The notes under the pieces: generated by a model
What the model was told of the DNA's origin: nothing
Seen by the model: the letters and a program-made list of their open reading frames with translations, nothing else
The model's database searches: none
DNA from: Larix kaempferi
Taxonomy: Eukaryota; Streptophyta; Pinopsida; Pinales; Pinaceae
Length of the DNA stretch: 64,000 bases
NCBI GenBank assembly: GCA_027924585.1
Contig: BSBM01000007.1
Location: 10,197,501-10,261,500 of the forward strand
Direction: 5' to 3'
Program-made: the position numbers and the translations under genes
Shown: positions 22,226-33,631 of the stretch, one piece after another
Layout of the letters: every line of letters starts with the position of its first letter
How positions within the stretch are numbered: the first letter of the stretch is position 1

Positions 22226-22818
22226 TGTTAAATTTTGAGCATTAATTCAATATACTCTAGGATCTTTACTGAGAGAATAACATGCATAGTATATCAATGC
22301 ATAACAATCATATCAATCATGTCAAGCATCACAAGAATAAAAAGCATGAGAGACAAGAGACACAGAGTTTCCTTGGGGAAAACCCTAAGGTGAAAAACCC
22401 CACAACTTCCTCAGAGATAGAGAGAGCAATGGCTCAACCAAAATACACTGACATAGTCTCCTAGTAGTAGATCATCCTCCTCCTCACTAGTGTGCCACTT
22501 TCTGAGTGAGAGAAGTATGAGTTTCCAAGTGATCAAATAGAGATCTCCCAATCTCTATTTATACTTAACCTGTTTGCCTAGTTACACTATGGGGCCGACT
22601 TGTCTAGCTACGTACATCCACAATATAATATATATTTCAGGGTTGAACCCACAGATGGTGGTCTAATAACCCATCGAAAAGTATACATACTTGCGAAACT
22701 TGTCAATACACATGACGACACTTCCTTATAGAGGAATAACACATCTCTTATAAGGGTACAATAAATATATATGAAATACATAGATGAAATACATTCCGAA
22801 GTTACATATACATCAACA
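22226..22818 (-). repeat. 3' LTR of copia A-3
   Basis: The LTR is 593 bp, TGTTGATGTATATG...AATTTAACA on the minus strand. It has one GGGTTATTAGA motif. It differs from the 5' LTR by small indels and substitutions. Confidence 0.92.
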
Positions 22819-22829
22819 CTCCTTCTTAA
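22819..22829 (-). promoter_or_regulatory. Polypurine tract of copia A-3
   Basis: The minus strand reads GTTAAGAAGGAG-like purines directly before the 3' LTR. Confidence 0.75.
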
Positions 22830-24190
22830 CTAGGAAGGTATTTCTCGACACATATTTGCTAGACAAGTCTTCTTCTCGGGATCATCGTCATCGATGCATC
22901 ATCATCATCATTGTCACTGCTGCTGCTATCTCAACCAATCTCTGACTCTACTCATCATAGGAAGTTCTACAAAGCCAGTCCTTTTTCATACTGGATGTAG
23001 GCCCACCACCTGCAGGTCTTCATCATCTATGCAAATGGTCTGATAGAGGTGGCCTCTCAAGACTAATTTTATGTGCAGATGCAATACTGGAAAGAGTATC
23101 CCAGGAACATTTATGTGCCTAAGCACGACCAGTAAGATCTCCCAGGACTGATTACATGCATATCCTCCACAATACCTTTAAAGAGAATCCCAGAAACATT
23201 TATGTGCCGCAACATGACCGGAAAGATCTCCAAAGAGCATCCCGGGACTTATTACGAGCACATAGCTCAACCTCTCAGATTTACAGGACTGATTACATGT
23301 GGATAGAAAAAACCTTTAAATAGCATCCCATGAACCTTTATGTACCGCAACACGACCAGCAAGATATCTAAAGAGCATCCGAGGACTAATTACGAGCACA
23401 CAACTCAACCTCTTGGATCTCCAGGACTGATTACATGTCTCCGTAGTAATACCACATCCCAGGACTGATTATGAGCACACAGCTCAACCTATCGGATATT
23501 TGAGGACTGATTACATACTACATAGCAATACCTGAAAGAGTATCCTAGGAACATTTATGTGTCGCAGCACGACTGACAGGATCTCCTAGGACTGATTACA
23601 TGCTATTTGCACAACCTACCACATATCATCCCTGACCTCCAAGTATCAACCTGATACTCATGATCCAATGGATCATCATCACACAAAGCATCATCCTGAT
23701 GCTCATGATCACACTGATCATCATCAATGTACCATCCTGATACATATCATCTGGAGCAACACCCTGAATATCATCATCATGATCATCCTGATCATACAAT
23801 GCATCCACCTTATACATATCATCATACATGATCCACCTGATCATAGAGTGTATCCACCTGGTACGAATACAAATACATGATACATATCAACATACATGAT
23901 CTACCTGATCATACAATGTATCCACTTGATACATATACAGATACATGGTCCAAGCCTCCAACATGATGCATATACAAAATACATACAAATGATCCAACCG
24001 ATCATATCCAGCATCCAACATGATGTCTACATACATATACATATAAATGATCCAACTGATCATATCCAACATCCAACATGATTCTTACATACATATACAT
24101 ATAAATGATCCAACTAATCGTACAAAGAAGAAACTAGAACATCATCCTGATGCTCATCATCCAGCGCTTACATCCACAGCCATGTGAAGG
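22830..24190 (-). repeat. copia A-3 3' non-coding region, repeats
   Basis: Two repeat types fill this region. Units around GATTACATGCA, AGGACTGATTACGAGCACA and AACATTTATGTGCC recur between 23090 and 23620. ATGATC/GATCAT-rich units with GTATCAACCTGATAC, about 25-45 bp long, recur between 23620 and 24130. ORFs here (Met/Ile/Asp/His-rich) are by-products of the repeats. Confidence 0.8.
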
Positions 24191-25640
24191 ATCCTCCTTC
24201 CAACATGCTTTGAATGGCTTCAGCAAATGTGTCCATCACTTCTTCCTCAAAGTGTTGTCGATCTAAAGAACACCAAGCCTCTCCCTGAAGTATTCGAACT
24301 TTACTCTGGCTAGTGGCTTCGTCAGTACATCTGCAATCTGCTCGTCCGTCGCAACATATAGGAGATTCACATCTCCTCTCTACACCATATCCCTGATATA
24401 GTGATATTTGATCTCTATGTGTTTCAACCTGTCATGAAACACTGGGTTCTTGGACAGCTTCACACAACTCTGGTTATCACAAAAGATACCAGTAGCATCC
24501 AATGGGAGATCAAATTACTCAGATAGTAGCTTCCATAGCAATACTGCCTCACAACTAGTTGAACAGGCTGCGACCTACTCTGCCTTAGCTATACTTAGTG
24601 CTACGCAGGACTGCTTCCTGCTAAACCAAGATATCACACCTGATCCCATACTGAAGCAACACCCAAATGTGCTCTTCCTATCTGCAGCACTACTTGCCCA
24701 ATCTGAATCAACATAACCTTGCAAGTTAAACTTTTGATTTGCTTCATACTTGAGCCCATAATCAACTATGCCCTTCAGGTACCTCAGAATATGCTTTACA
24801 ACAACCAGGTGAACACTCCTCGGATCTATCAGGAACTGACTCAATGTGTTCACAGCAAAGCAAATATCTTGTCTCTTATTTTTCAGGTACATCAAGGACC
24901 CAATCATATGACGATACATAGATACATCAACTGGCTCAGATGAAGCATCACTTAGAAGCTTCAGATTCAATGCCATGGGTGTGGCCATGGCCTTGCAATC
25001 CATCATCCCGAACCTCTTCAGGATATCTACAGTATACTTCCCTTGTCCAAGGAAGATCCCACCTACACTCTGCCACACCTCCATACCTAGGAAATAATGC
25101 ATCATTCCCAAATATTTCATATCGAACTCGATCGCAAGCTTCCTCTTAGTATCTGCAATCAATTTTTCATCTCCTGTTACAAATAAGTCATCCACATATA
25201 AGAGTAGAATCATAGGATTCCCTTCCTCAACCTTGTAGTAAAGGTTGGAATCCGCTTTACTCTTGGTAAAACCCAAACTAGATAGGAAAATTTCCATCCT
25301 ACCATACCAAGTTCTGGGAGCTTGCTTCAAGCCATACAAGGCTTTCTTCAATCTTCACACATATGACTCCTTGTCATGTATTTCGAAACCGAGTGGCTGC
25401 TCCACATACACTTCTTCTTCAGCTACACCATTCAAGAAGGCTGTCTTGAAATCCATCTAGTGTACCTTCTATTTCATCACTTTTATATCTCTCTATGCTG
25501 CCATCTACAACATGCTTGATATGATAGATCCATATGTAAGTCATAACAAACTTCCCTTCAGGTCTTGGGACTACATCCCAAACATCATTCTTCATGATCG
25601 ACGGATCATGGCATTCTTCCCATATCCTGGGAACTTCAAT
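24191..25640 (-). pseudogene. copia A-3 RT-RNase H
   Basis: The open segment 25351-24575 has LKKALYGLKQAPRTWYGRM, ILLLYVDDLFVTG (catalytic YVDD), MHYFLGMEVWQ, PRSVHLVVVKHILRYLKG and YVDSDWASSAADRKST. It ends at a TAG for Tyr in AEYVAAC. Past it, [38 protein letters not shown] and IADVLTKPLARVKFEYF complete RNase H. Upstream (25640-25352), DVWDVVP is followed by a deletion of RT motif 1 (codons from about GSIERYK to the MDFKTAFLNG block), a frameshift, and a TGA before LKKALYG. RT is therefore non-functional. Confidence 0.88.
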
Positions 25641-26762
25641 ATTTTTAATAGATATCTTCGATGCTGGAACAAATGTTGTAGTCCTTCTTTCGTAGGTGAA
25701 GGTATACGGTCTTTCTTACAAAACAAGTAAAATTGCATGATAAAGAAATATGTCACACAGTCATGCAATTATTTTAGCCAATGCTTCAATACAACATTTA
25801 TCCATATCCCGTAACTTTTCTAGATGCTTTTCAATCTCTACCAGAACATTGTTAAAAGTGTGCACAACTCTCAACATGTCAGCAAAGAGGTTTCATTCTA
25901 GATAAGTAGCAATGGAATGTTGTACAGTGCCATAGGCCACTTACCCATCACATGCATATGAGTAGTATACTGTTCATTAATGCAATCATTCTAATATGCA
26001 CAATACATATCCTAAGTATAGGAACATAAGCATATGCATCATTGAACAATTTTATTTAAACAAACAAATATGCAAGAAATGATAATTAAAATACTTATCT
26101 TTGTTTGTTTGTCGAGTGGACTCCCTCTGAGTTTTTGATTCCTTGCAGGAGCTGCTGGAGTCCTAATCTGAAGTAGCTTCTTCTACACCTTTCTGTTGTG
26201 GAATGTAGAGAGATGGTCAACTCCCTTTAAATATCTGCATCCTTGCAGAAACCACTAGAGTGTGCTCCCTCTTGATCTTTGCTTCTTGGGTTACCTGTTC
26301 TTGAACTTATATTCATTCTCAATCCCTATGCATGCTTGTTAGTATCATCATTGTGTTATCTTCGAGGTTTCATATTAGTATAATCTTAATATTATCAAAA
26401 CACAATAATCTCAAGCATGTATAGTCAGGATCATTTCAAACATAAATAATAAGCATTCTTATGGTTAGTCATAATATACCTAAACCCATGATTACTCAAA
26501 CCTATGACTCTTTTGGTTACTCATATCATCAATTAAGGTAAGAAACATAATATGCATAAGTCCTAGATTACTCAAACTTGTAACTTCAAGAGTAATCATT
26601 ATCAATCATACAAAAGTATACGATATATATAACAAAACATACCTAGTCATCATATTTGCTAGCTATGTCTAGCGATGTGTTCTTGTTCTCTTCAATGTCC
26701 TGCATAACTAATTAGTTAACTTTTGCAAAAACAAATTATACATATCTCTATGTGATCCATCA
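25641..26762 (-). other. copia A-3 spacer with integrase stub
   Basis: The region is non-coding apart from an integrase stub at about 26290-26120 (FCKDADI, stop, RELTIS...). It matches spacers 1 and 2 of A-2 and A-4 in reverse. The minus strand shows TTATGCAG/GACATTGAAGAG and GACTAG/GTATGTTTTG near 26700-26640, again splice-like. It replaces the integrase that a copia element needs. Confidence 0.75.
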
Positions 26763-28103
26763 CTATGGATGAATCTGTGTCTTCATAGCATGTTCGGGTT
26801 GTCCCTTTAATTTGAACAATCCTCCCTCTTGCTCTCCAATCACTACTGCATCATCTATGGTCTTTCCCTTTGGCCACATTAGAACTTGGCCATCCACAAA
26901 TGCAACCCTCATACCTTTTACATCCAATGCAGAGATGGAGAGTAGGTTCTTCTTGAGCCCAGGTACATAAAGGACTTCTTTCATCTTCAAAGATTTTCCA
27001 GAATCTAGGTTGTAGGAGGCTTCACCACTTCCTTTGATGGGATATTGATAATCATCCCCAAGTTTCACTTTATGGGGTGATTCATGTTCAGATAGATTTA
27101 CAAAAGATTCTTTAAACCCAGTCATGTGTTTGGAATGCCCACTGTCAATTAACCAATCATTACAACCATGGGAGATTGTATCTATGAGAGTAGAGATTAG
27201 GACATACTCTTCTTCACTTGATGAGTCATCTTCACTTTTTTCCCTAGCTTTCTTCTTTGGAGGTTCATCATCTTCGGCAGCATGAGCATGGTACCTTCTT
27301 TTGTTACCCTTCTTCTTCTTGCTGGAGTTGTTGTTGTTGTGGTTGTCCCTTTTGTTCTTGGGACATTCTGAAGCAAAGTGGCCCTTCTCATTACAAGTGA
27401 AACACCTTAGATCTTTATGGTCTTTGTGATAATGATGAGAAGATTTTTTCTTGTAATGGGATGGCTCCCTCTTCAACTTGACCTTTTTAGTGTGAGCTAT
27501 GAGAGCTTGATATTCATTCCCCATATTTTCTTCTCTTGCCACAAGCCTTGCTTCTTCTTGAGAACATTTCTCCCACAATCTACTGAAGGAGATTAATTTC
27601 TTTCTGGCACAGATCCCCTAGATAAAAGAGTCCCGTGACCTAGGCAGGCCATTCAAAGTGGTCATAACAATTTCACCATTCTCCACCATTTCATCTACAA
27701 CTTCAAGTTGTTCCTTGATCTGAGAGACCTTGGACAAATAGGATTGAATGGTTTCTCCATTCGACATCTTGACTCCTTTCAATTGATTCTGCAAGGTCAT
27801 CTTTCGATTTATGTTCTTCCCTTCAAATAGCTTGGTCAAAGAGTCAAACATCTCCTTGGGTGTCTTTAGAGAAGACACATGGGGTATGAGATGGTCTTTG
27901 ATAGAATCGGCAATGATTCTCTTTGCCTTGACCAAGTTCTTCTTATGCAATACCTTAGCCTCTTCATCCTCTGGGATAGGGATATCTTCTTTTATATATG
28001 AGTCCAACTCATTCTCTTTCAGGATTAACCCACTCCTATACTTCCAATCTCGGAAGTTATCAGCCCCTTCAAGCTTATCCTCAAGCTTGGTGTGGTGAGA
28101 CAT
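26763..28103 (-). pseudogene. copia A-3 gag-protease, one stop
   Basis: The start is the ATG at 28101-28103 (MSHHTKLEDK); there is no better upstream start. The frame holds the UBN2-type gag core (KTPKEMFDSLTKLFEGKNIN), one TAG at 27618-27620 (DSFI, stop, GICAR; Gln expected), ECSQEEARLVA-type gag end, zinc knuckle CFTCNEKGHFASEC (C-x2-C-x4-H-x4-C), a Lys/Glu-rich linker, protease WLIDSGHSKHMTGF and LKKNLLSISALD. It ends QPEHAMKTQIHP at the spacer, just before the GAG-pre-integrase domain. With readthrough it would give a 446-residue gag-protease. Confidence 0.9.
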
Positions 28104-28666
28104 CTTAAAGAGTACTTCAAATGGAAAAAGAAAAGATTTAGGTCTTACCACTTGAAATGTTGAAAACTGGATCTGGTCTCGGATTAGGGTTTGTCAAAAA
28201 AACCCTAAAAATAAAAAAAATGTGAATTTCAACTTTCTGAAAGGATAGAAAGATGTGCCTTGATGAGCTGATCAGCCTGGTGTATTCAGAATTTGAGATC
28301 AACAAAGCTTTACCCTTCAGATTTTCCTTTTTGTCCTCCCGGGTTTACTTGGAGAGCCCTTAATTAGGGTTTGAGTTTCTCGGAGATCTACCCAGCCAAA
28401 AATATCGATCCAAATCTCTAAACTTCGATTTTTGCAAGGAGCTTCTAGCTATGTCTTCAGATTTCAGAAATTCCTATTTTTGTGGAAACCCTAAGTTTTA
28501 GGGCGAAATCTGAAAATGCTCAGAATTGAATTCTAAGTGGATAGATAGATTCTCCTTGATGAATAGAGTCAATCTACTATACTGCTTTTCCAAAATCTAT
28601 GGAGAGAAACTCAATAAACAAGAAACTCAAGTTTATGTCACTACAAAATGTCTTCTTCTCAGGTTA
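28104..28666 (-). other. copia A-3 untranslated leader
   Basis: This is the non-coding stretch between primer site and gag ATG. It is about half the length of the A-2/A-4 leaders and similar to that of A-1. No gene. Confidence 0.7.
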
Positions 28667-28678
28667 GCTCTGATACCA
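28667..28678 (-). promoter_or_regulatory. Primer binding site of copia A-3
   Basis: The minus strand reads TGGTATCAGAGC next to the LTR, an exact initiator Met-tRNA complement. Confidence 0.92.
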
Positions 28679-29282
28679 TGTTAAATTTTGAGCATTAATT
28701 CAATATACTCTAGGATCTTTACTGAGAGAATAACATGTATAGTATATCAATGCATAACAATCATATCAAGCATGTCAAGCATCACAAGAATCAAAAGCAT
28801 GAGAGACAAGAGACACAAAGTTTCCGTGGGGAAAACCCTAAGGTGAAAAACCCCACAACCTCCTCAGATATAGAGAAAGCAATGGCTCAACCAAAGTACA
28901 ACCAAAATACACTGAGATAGTCTCCTAGTAGCAGATGATCCTCCTCCTCACTAGTGTGCCACTTTCTGAGTGAGAGAAGTATGAGTTTCCAAGTGATCAA
29001 ATAGAGATCTCCCAATCTCTATTTATACTTAACCTGTTTGCCTAGTTACACTATGGGGCCGACTTGTCTAGCTAGGTACATCAACAATATAATATATATT
29101 TTAGGGCCGACCCCACACATGGTGGTCTAATAACCCATCGACAAGTATACATACTTGCAACACTTGTCAATACACATGACGACACTTCCTTATAGAGGAC
29201 TAACACATCTCTTATAAGGGTACAAGAAATATATATGAAATACATAGATGAAATGCATTCCGAAGTTACATATACATCAACA
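28679..29282 (-). repeat. 5' LTR of copia A-3
   Basis: The LTR is 604 bp, TG...CA, next to the primer site and the GAGTA duplication. On the minus strand a TATA-like AAGTATAAATAGAG lies about 270 bp before the LTR end. Confidence 0.92.
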
Positions 29283-29287
29283 GAGTA

Positions 29288-30090
29288 AAGCAGATTTCAA
29301 CCTTTACTATAAGGCTTAGGAAGGAAATCCAGTGATATTACTTTTGTATATGGATGACTTGTTTATTACAGGTAAAGATAGATTGATTGCCGATATGCAG
29401 CGGAAGCTTATGGCCGAGTTCGAGATGAAGAACTTGCGGATGATGCACTATTTTCTAGGTATGGAGGTGTGGCAGAGTGCAGATGTGATCTTCCTTGGAC
29501 AAGGGAAGTATGCAGAAGATATCCTGAAGAGGTTCGGGATTGTGGACTATAAGGCCATTGCCACACCTATGGCATCGAACCTGAAGCTTCTATGTGATGC
29601 TTCATATGAGCCGGTTGATGTCTCTATGTATCTTCAGATGATTGGGTCCTTCATGTACCCGACGAACATGAAACTAGATATTTGCTTTGCGGTGAACACA
29701 TTGAGCTAGTTCCTGATGGATCCGAGGAGTGTTCACCTGGTTGCTGTAAAGCATTTTCTAAGGTACCTGAAGGGTACAGTTGATTATGGGCTCAAGTATG
29801 ATATGAATCAAAAGTTTAAACTACAGGGTTATGTTGATTCAGATTGGGTAGGAAGTGTTGCAGATAGGAAGAGCACATCTAGGTGTTGCTGCAGTATGGG
29901 ATCAGGTTTGATCTCTTGGTTTAGCAGGAAGCAGTCCTACGTAGGACTGAGTATAGTTGAAGTAGAGTATGTTGCGACGGATGAGTAGGTTGCATATGTA
30001 TTGACCAAGCCATTGGCCAAGGTGCAGTTTGAGTACTTCAGAGAGAGGCTTGGTGCACTTCAAATCAAGGTTCCTTCCAAAGTGAAGTGA
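29288..30090 (+). pseudogene. copia A-2 RT-RNase H, 3' part
   Basis: Coding resumes with AGCAGATTTCAACC, then ILLLYMDDLFITGKDRL (YMDD instead of YVDD), MHYFLGMEVWQ, a TAG at 29707-29709 where A-4 has Gln (NTLS, stop, FLMDPRSV), HFLRYLKGTVDYGLK, YVDSDWVGSVADRKST and SWFSRKQS. RNase H then jumps from EVEYVA directly to TDE, stop, VAYVLTKPLAKVQFEYF: about 90 codons including the CDNQS motif are missing at about 29973. A-4 has the same junction. Confidence 0.87.
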
Positions 30091-30195
30091 TGAGTCCGGA
30101 AGATGAAGATGCACATGAGATTTTTGGACATGGTTGATGTGTTCTCCCATGGTCGTGATGTAATTGCTGAGCCATTCTCACATGGTGGTAGATGT
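30091..30195 (+). other. copia A-2 3' non-coding region, first piece
   Basis: The repeat-rich 3' region begins here with CCCATGGTCGTGATGTAATTG and CACATGGTGGTAGATG. It is cut by solo LTR F and continues at 56554. Confidence 0.8.
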
Positions 30196-31688
30196 GTTCT
30201 TGTTGGGTCGAGGTTGAGATGAAGTTTTGGAAACACCTTCTTAAGGCAAGCAGGGAAAGTTGAGTTGAGCACAGCTCAGAAACACAATTTTGGCTAAGTA
30301 TTGAGGATGCTGCGAAGTTGCGCGCAGCATCCAACTTTTGACCAGATTGCGGAGTTGTGAGTAGCTTTGAAGTTTTGGCCGTGATGCGAAGACCAGTACT
30401 GCGTCGGAGCAGTGCTGCGAAGTAAGGAGGCCACATGGAGCCAGCAAAGCGATGTGTTGGACAAGTATCAAGTGTAGCTACCGGCTTGACTAGTAGCAGC
30501 CAATTTTGGAAAGATATTTCAAGATTGCCGAGCGGTGGGTGTAGGAAAAACAGGAAGGCAGCCAGGCGTGGGTTGTTAAGGAAAGCGATGCTTGGCATGC
30601 TTAGAAGGAAAAATCGTTAGAGAGAAACGGTTTGGTAGAAGGAGCCTATAGGCACGTGTGCGACAGGAAGGCTGATAGCGATAGAATGAGGACGTGGAGA
30701 TCTGCCATGATCAAGCAGATGCTACCAGGAGCCAGTAAGCCAGTTTGGAAAATCGGTGTAGTTTTGGAAACCCTTATTGTTTTTGGTTTTAGGTCTTCGA
30801 CATTGTATAGACATGACCTTCGGGCATGATATATTTAAGAAGACATTTTGTATGGGATGGGGGTTTGCTTTGGGGGTTGTTCTCTTTTTGGATTATTGTT
30901 AGTCTTTTGTTGTTGCTGAGAAATTAAGGAGATAACCTTTTTGTATTGTAGAATCTCTCCGAGCTGAGAATATTGTAAAGGATCTGCAGCTGTGTGCGCA
31001 GAGGCCTAGCCGGGAGAAGGAAGAGTCTGCAGCTAAGTGTACAAACTAAGAACGGTTGCCCCATCCCTTTTGAAAGAAATATATTACCAACCGTTCTTGT
31101 GGACGTAGCTTTCCATCTGGGGAAGTAAACCATGTTAAATCCTGTGTTATGTGATGATGTTTATGAATGAATGACTATCTGTATTTTCTATAGAATGAAT
31201 GCTTGAATGTTTCCTTGCATGCTGTAATATGAGAACTTTGATATGCATTTACCAATAGGAGAAGTTTGGGAATGATATGCTAGGTTCCACAGTAGTAGAT
31301 GAATGGCAAACATTTCAATTCTATATTAAGGTCGTGAATCAGTCATTTAAGTTTAAATACTTTCTTAAGCACAGTGAAAGAACGTAACACAGTTAATCAT
31401 GTTATCATTTCGGTTCACATTGTAATAATCCAAGTTCTAGAATGAATGCCAGAAAGATCACCAGTAAGTGTCTGAATGAATGGATGCGTGATATTCATTT
31501 CAATGCCTTAACGTTTCCAAGATTTTCCAAGTAGAGGATAATTGTGGGTGATTCACAGTTCTAGTAGAAGATCCGCAGCAGTAAGAAACCCTTGGTGTGG
31601 CCCACAGTGTTGCCTCCACTGTGCAGTACTGCTCGCAGCATAGATCCTGCTGCGTACCGCATCACGTTGCCCTGCAACACACTCCTTC

Positions 31689-32344
31689 TGTTGATGTATA
31701 TGTAACTTCGGAATGTTTTTCACATATATGTATATTGTATTCCTATAGAGATGTTATTATTCCTCTATACGGAAGTGTCATCATTTATATTGTAAGTGTC
31801 GTAACTTATACTTGATGGGTTATTAGACCACCTTGTTGGGGTCAGCCCTGTATAAGTCATGTGGGTCGAATGGTTATTAGACCACCCTAGTGGGGGTTGC
31901 CCATGTGGGTCAAAGGGTTATTAGACCACCCTATTGGGTGTCGGCCCAGTTAGCATTGTGTTATGTGGTTAAGTTAAGGCCAACATAGTAAATTTTATTA
32001 GGCAAGTCAAGTCTAGTATAAATAGAGATCCAGAGGTCTCTATTTCATCATTCTATCCACTCATTACACACACTTCTCTCATTTGGAAAGTGGGGCACTT
32101 ATGAGGAGGAGTATCTGCTGCTAGGAGAAGACTATCTCTTGTATTCTGGTTGTATCATTGCTCTATCTATCTCTGAGGAAGTTATTGGGGTTTTTCACCT
32201 TTATGGTTTTCCCCAAGTAAACTCTATGTCTCTTGTGTGCTTGCATTATTGTGTCCATGATTGATATGTTGTAGATTTGCTATACATGTTGTTCTCTTAG
32301 TTAAGATCCTAGATCATATTGAAGTAAATTCTAAAAATTTAACA
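31689..32344 (+). repeat. 5' LTR of copia A-4
   Basis: 656 bp, TGTTGATGTATATG...AAATTTAACA. U3 has three GGTTATTAGACCACC repeats starting near 31819, 31872 and 31918. Confidence 0.93.
32017..32025 (+). promoter_or_regulatory. TATA box of the family A LTR
   Basis: TATAAATAG lies about 320 bp before the LTR end, just before GAGATCCAGAGGTCTC. It is the likely Pol II promoter of element RNA. In the 3' LTR the same box is split by copia C-2. Confidence 0.75.
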
Positions 32345-32356
32345 TAGTATCAGAGC
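32345..32356 (+). promoter_or_regulatory. Primer binding site of copia A-4
   Basis: TAGTATCAGAGC has one change from the initiator Met-tRNA complement. Confidence 0.85.
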
Positions 32357-33509
32357 TAGCCTGAAAGAAGGCATGATATGGCATGTAGGACACTTGTTGC
32401 ACTTACGATGCTAGGGCTTGATATAGCAAAAACTAGTCATCGTACCACTTTTTCTATAAATCCATTTTGGCAAATGTTGCGGATCTGAAAATTTTACAAA
32501 TCCAAGCTCAGATCCCCATGTACCTTGTTTCCAAAGGATAACCTCTAATTCATTGTACTGTATGATTTATGATCTGTACACTATAGGGTTTATGCCTCTT
32601 CCAGATCTGAGTGAAAAATAGGTTACCTTGGAAAAAAGGTCATAACGTGCGCAAGGAAGCTCCAAATGAAATTTCGTAAAAATTTACAAGTAGTACACAG
32701 ACTGTACTATATCAGAAAACTTTTTCAAAGGCCGAAGTTGAACCGGTGATACGTGGCACTCCGTACACGTTCGATCTCCTGTTTTATCCCATAAACAGGT
32801 CACATTGAAACACTTGGCATAACTCTCTCTCGGAGAATTCAATTGAGGTGACACCTATCAAGATAGAAGGATATCAGGTCGGGCTATCTTAGGAAACTTT
32901 TTCAGACCCTGTGGAGCGAAAAGTTTAGAGTTACACCAAAAACAATTAGGTACATATTTATGTCAAAACAGAATTATTTTTTAGCACCTTCATTCATGGC
33001 TTCCGGAATTTAGGGTTTCGGATAAAGTTGGAATTTTTGTAATTGGAGACCACGGCTGAATGCTACTCATAAAAATTGAAATTTAGAGACCAAGATCAGA
33101 ATTTTTGGTTGGGCAGAAGGTTGGGCTTGATCAGACCCTAGTTCGGGACTTTGATCAGAAAAGTGGAAAATTAGGGCTTCTGCAAAAATGGAAATTTTTT
33201 AAATCTATGACCACGGCTAGAAGCTCCTCATAAAAATAGAAGCTTGGAGATTTGGATCAAACCTTTTGATTGGGCAGAAAAGTGGGCTTCATCAAACCCC
33301 AGTTCGGGGTCACCTTTAGTGAATCCGAAAGTTTCAAAGGCAAAATTGAGGAGTGAAACTTTGTAGTTTTCAAATTCTGAACATACCAGCTTGATCAGTT
33401 CATCAAGTCAGATATTTCTATCCTTTCGGAAGTTTGAAATTCAAAGTTTGAATTTTTGGGGTTTCTCTGACAAACCCTAATATAGCTTCAGATCTAGTTC
33501 TTGCAAATC
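32357..33509 (+). other. copia A-4 untranslated leader
   Basis: This is a non-coding leader collinear with 18957-20095 of A-2. No gene. Confidence 0.75.
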
Positions 33510-33631
33510 AAGTGGATTGGGTTAATCCTAGAAGAAGATGGATTGGTCACCTGCATAAGTGAAGAAGTTTCTGTTTCAGAGTGATATGAGGGTAAGGCCT
33601 TACATAAGAAGATTACAAGCAATATTGACAG
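33510..33631 (+). pseudogene. copia A-4 gag stub
   Basis: The same 40-codon gag remnant as in A-2 begins with the junction CAAATCAAGTGGATTGGG and ends at CAG/GTATGACTT. There is no start codon. The shared borders show that the deletions predate both insertions. Confidence 0.8.

Larger units (their letters stand above)
22226..29282 (-). mobile_element. Ty1/copia A-3, structurally complete
   Basis: Both LTRs are present (3' LTR 22226-22818, 5' LTR 28679-29282) with a perfect TSD GAGTA at 22221-22225 and 29283-29287. The order on the minus strand is LTR, primer site, leader, gag-protease, spacer with integrase stub, RT-RNase H, repeat-rich 3' region, polypurine tract, LTR. It is the most coding-competent family A copy here, with protease and full RNase H, but it still lacks integrase. 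It lies antisense inside the RT of a member of its own family. Confidence 0.93.

Noticed and set aside
23626-24081. Small Met/Asp/Tyr/His-rich ORFs on both strands
   Set aside because: They arise from ATGATC/GATCAT repeats and recur in the repeats of A-2 and A-4.
30065-30598. 177-codon minus-strand ORF
   Set aside because: It lies across the A-2 3' region and solo LTR F, with no recognisable domain and no conservation in A-4.
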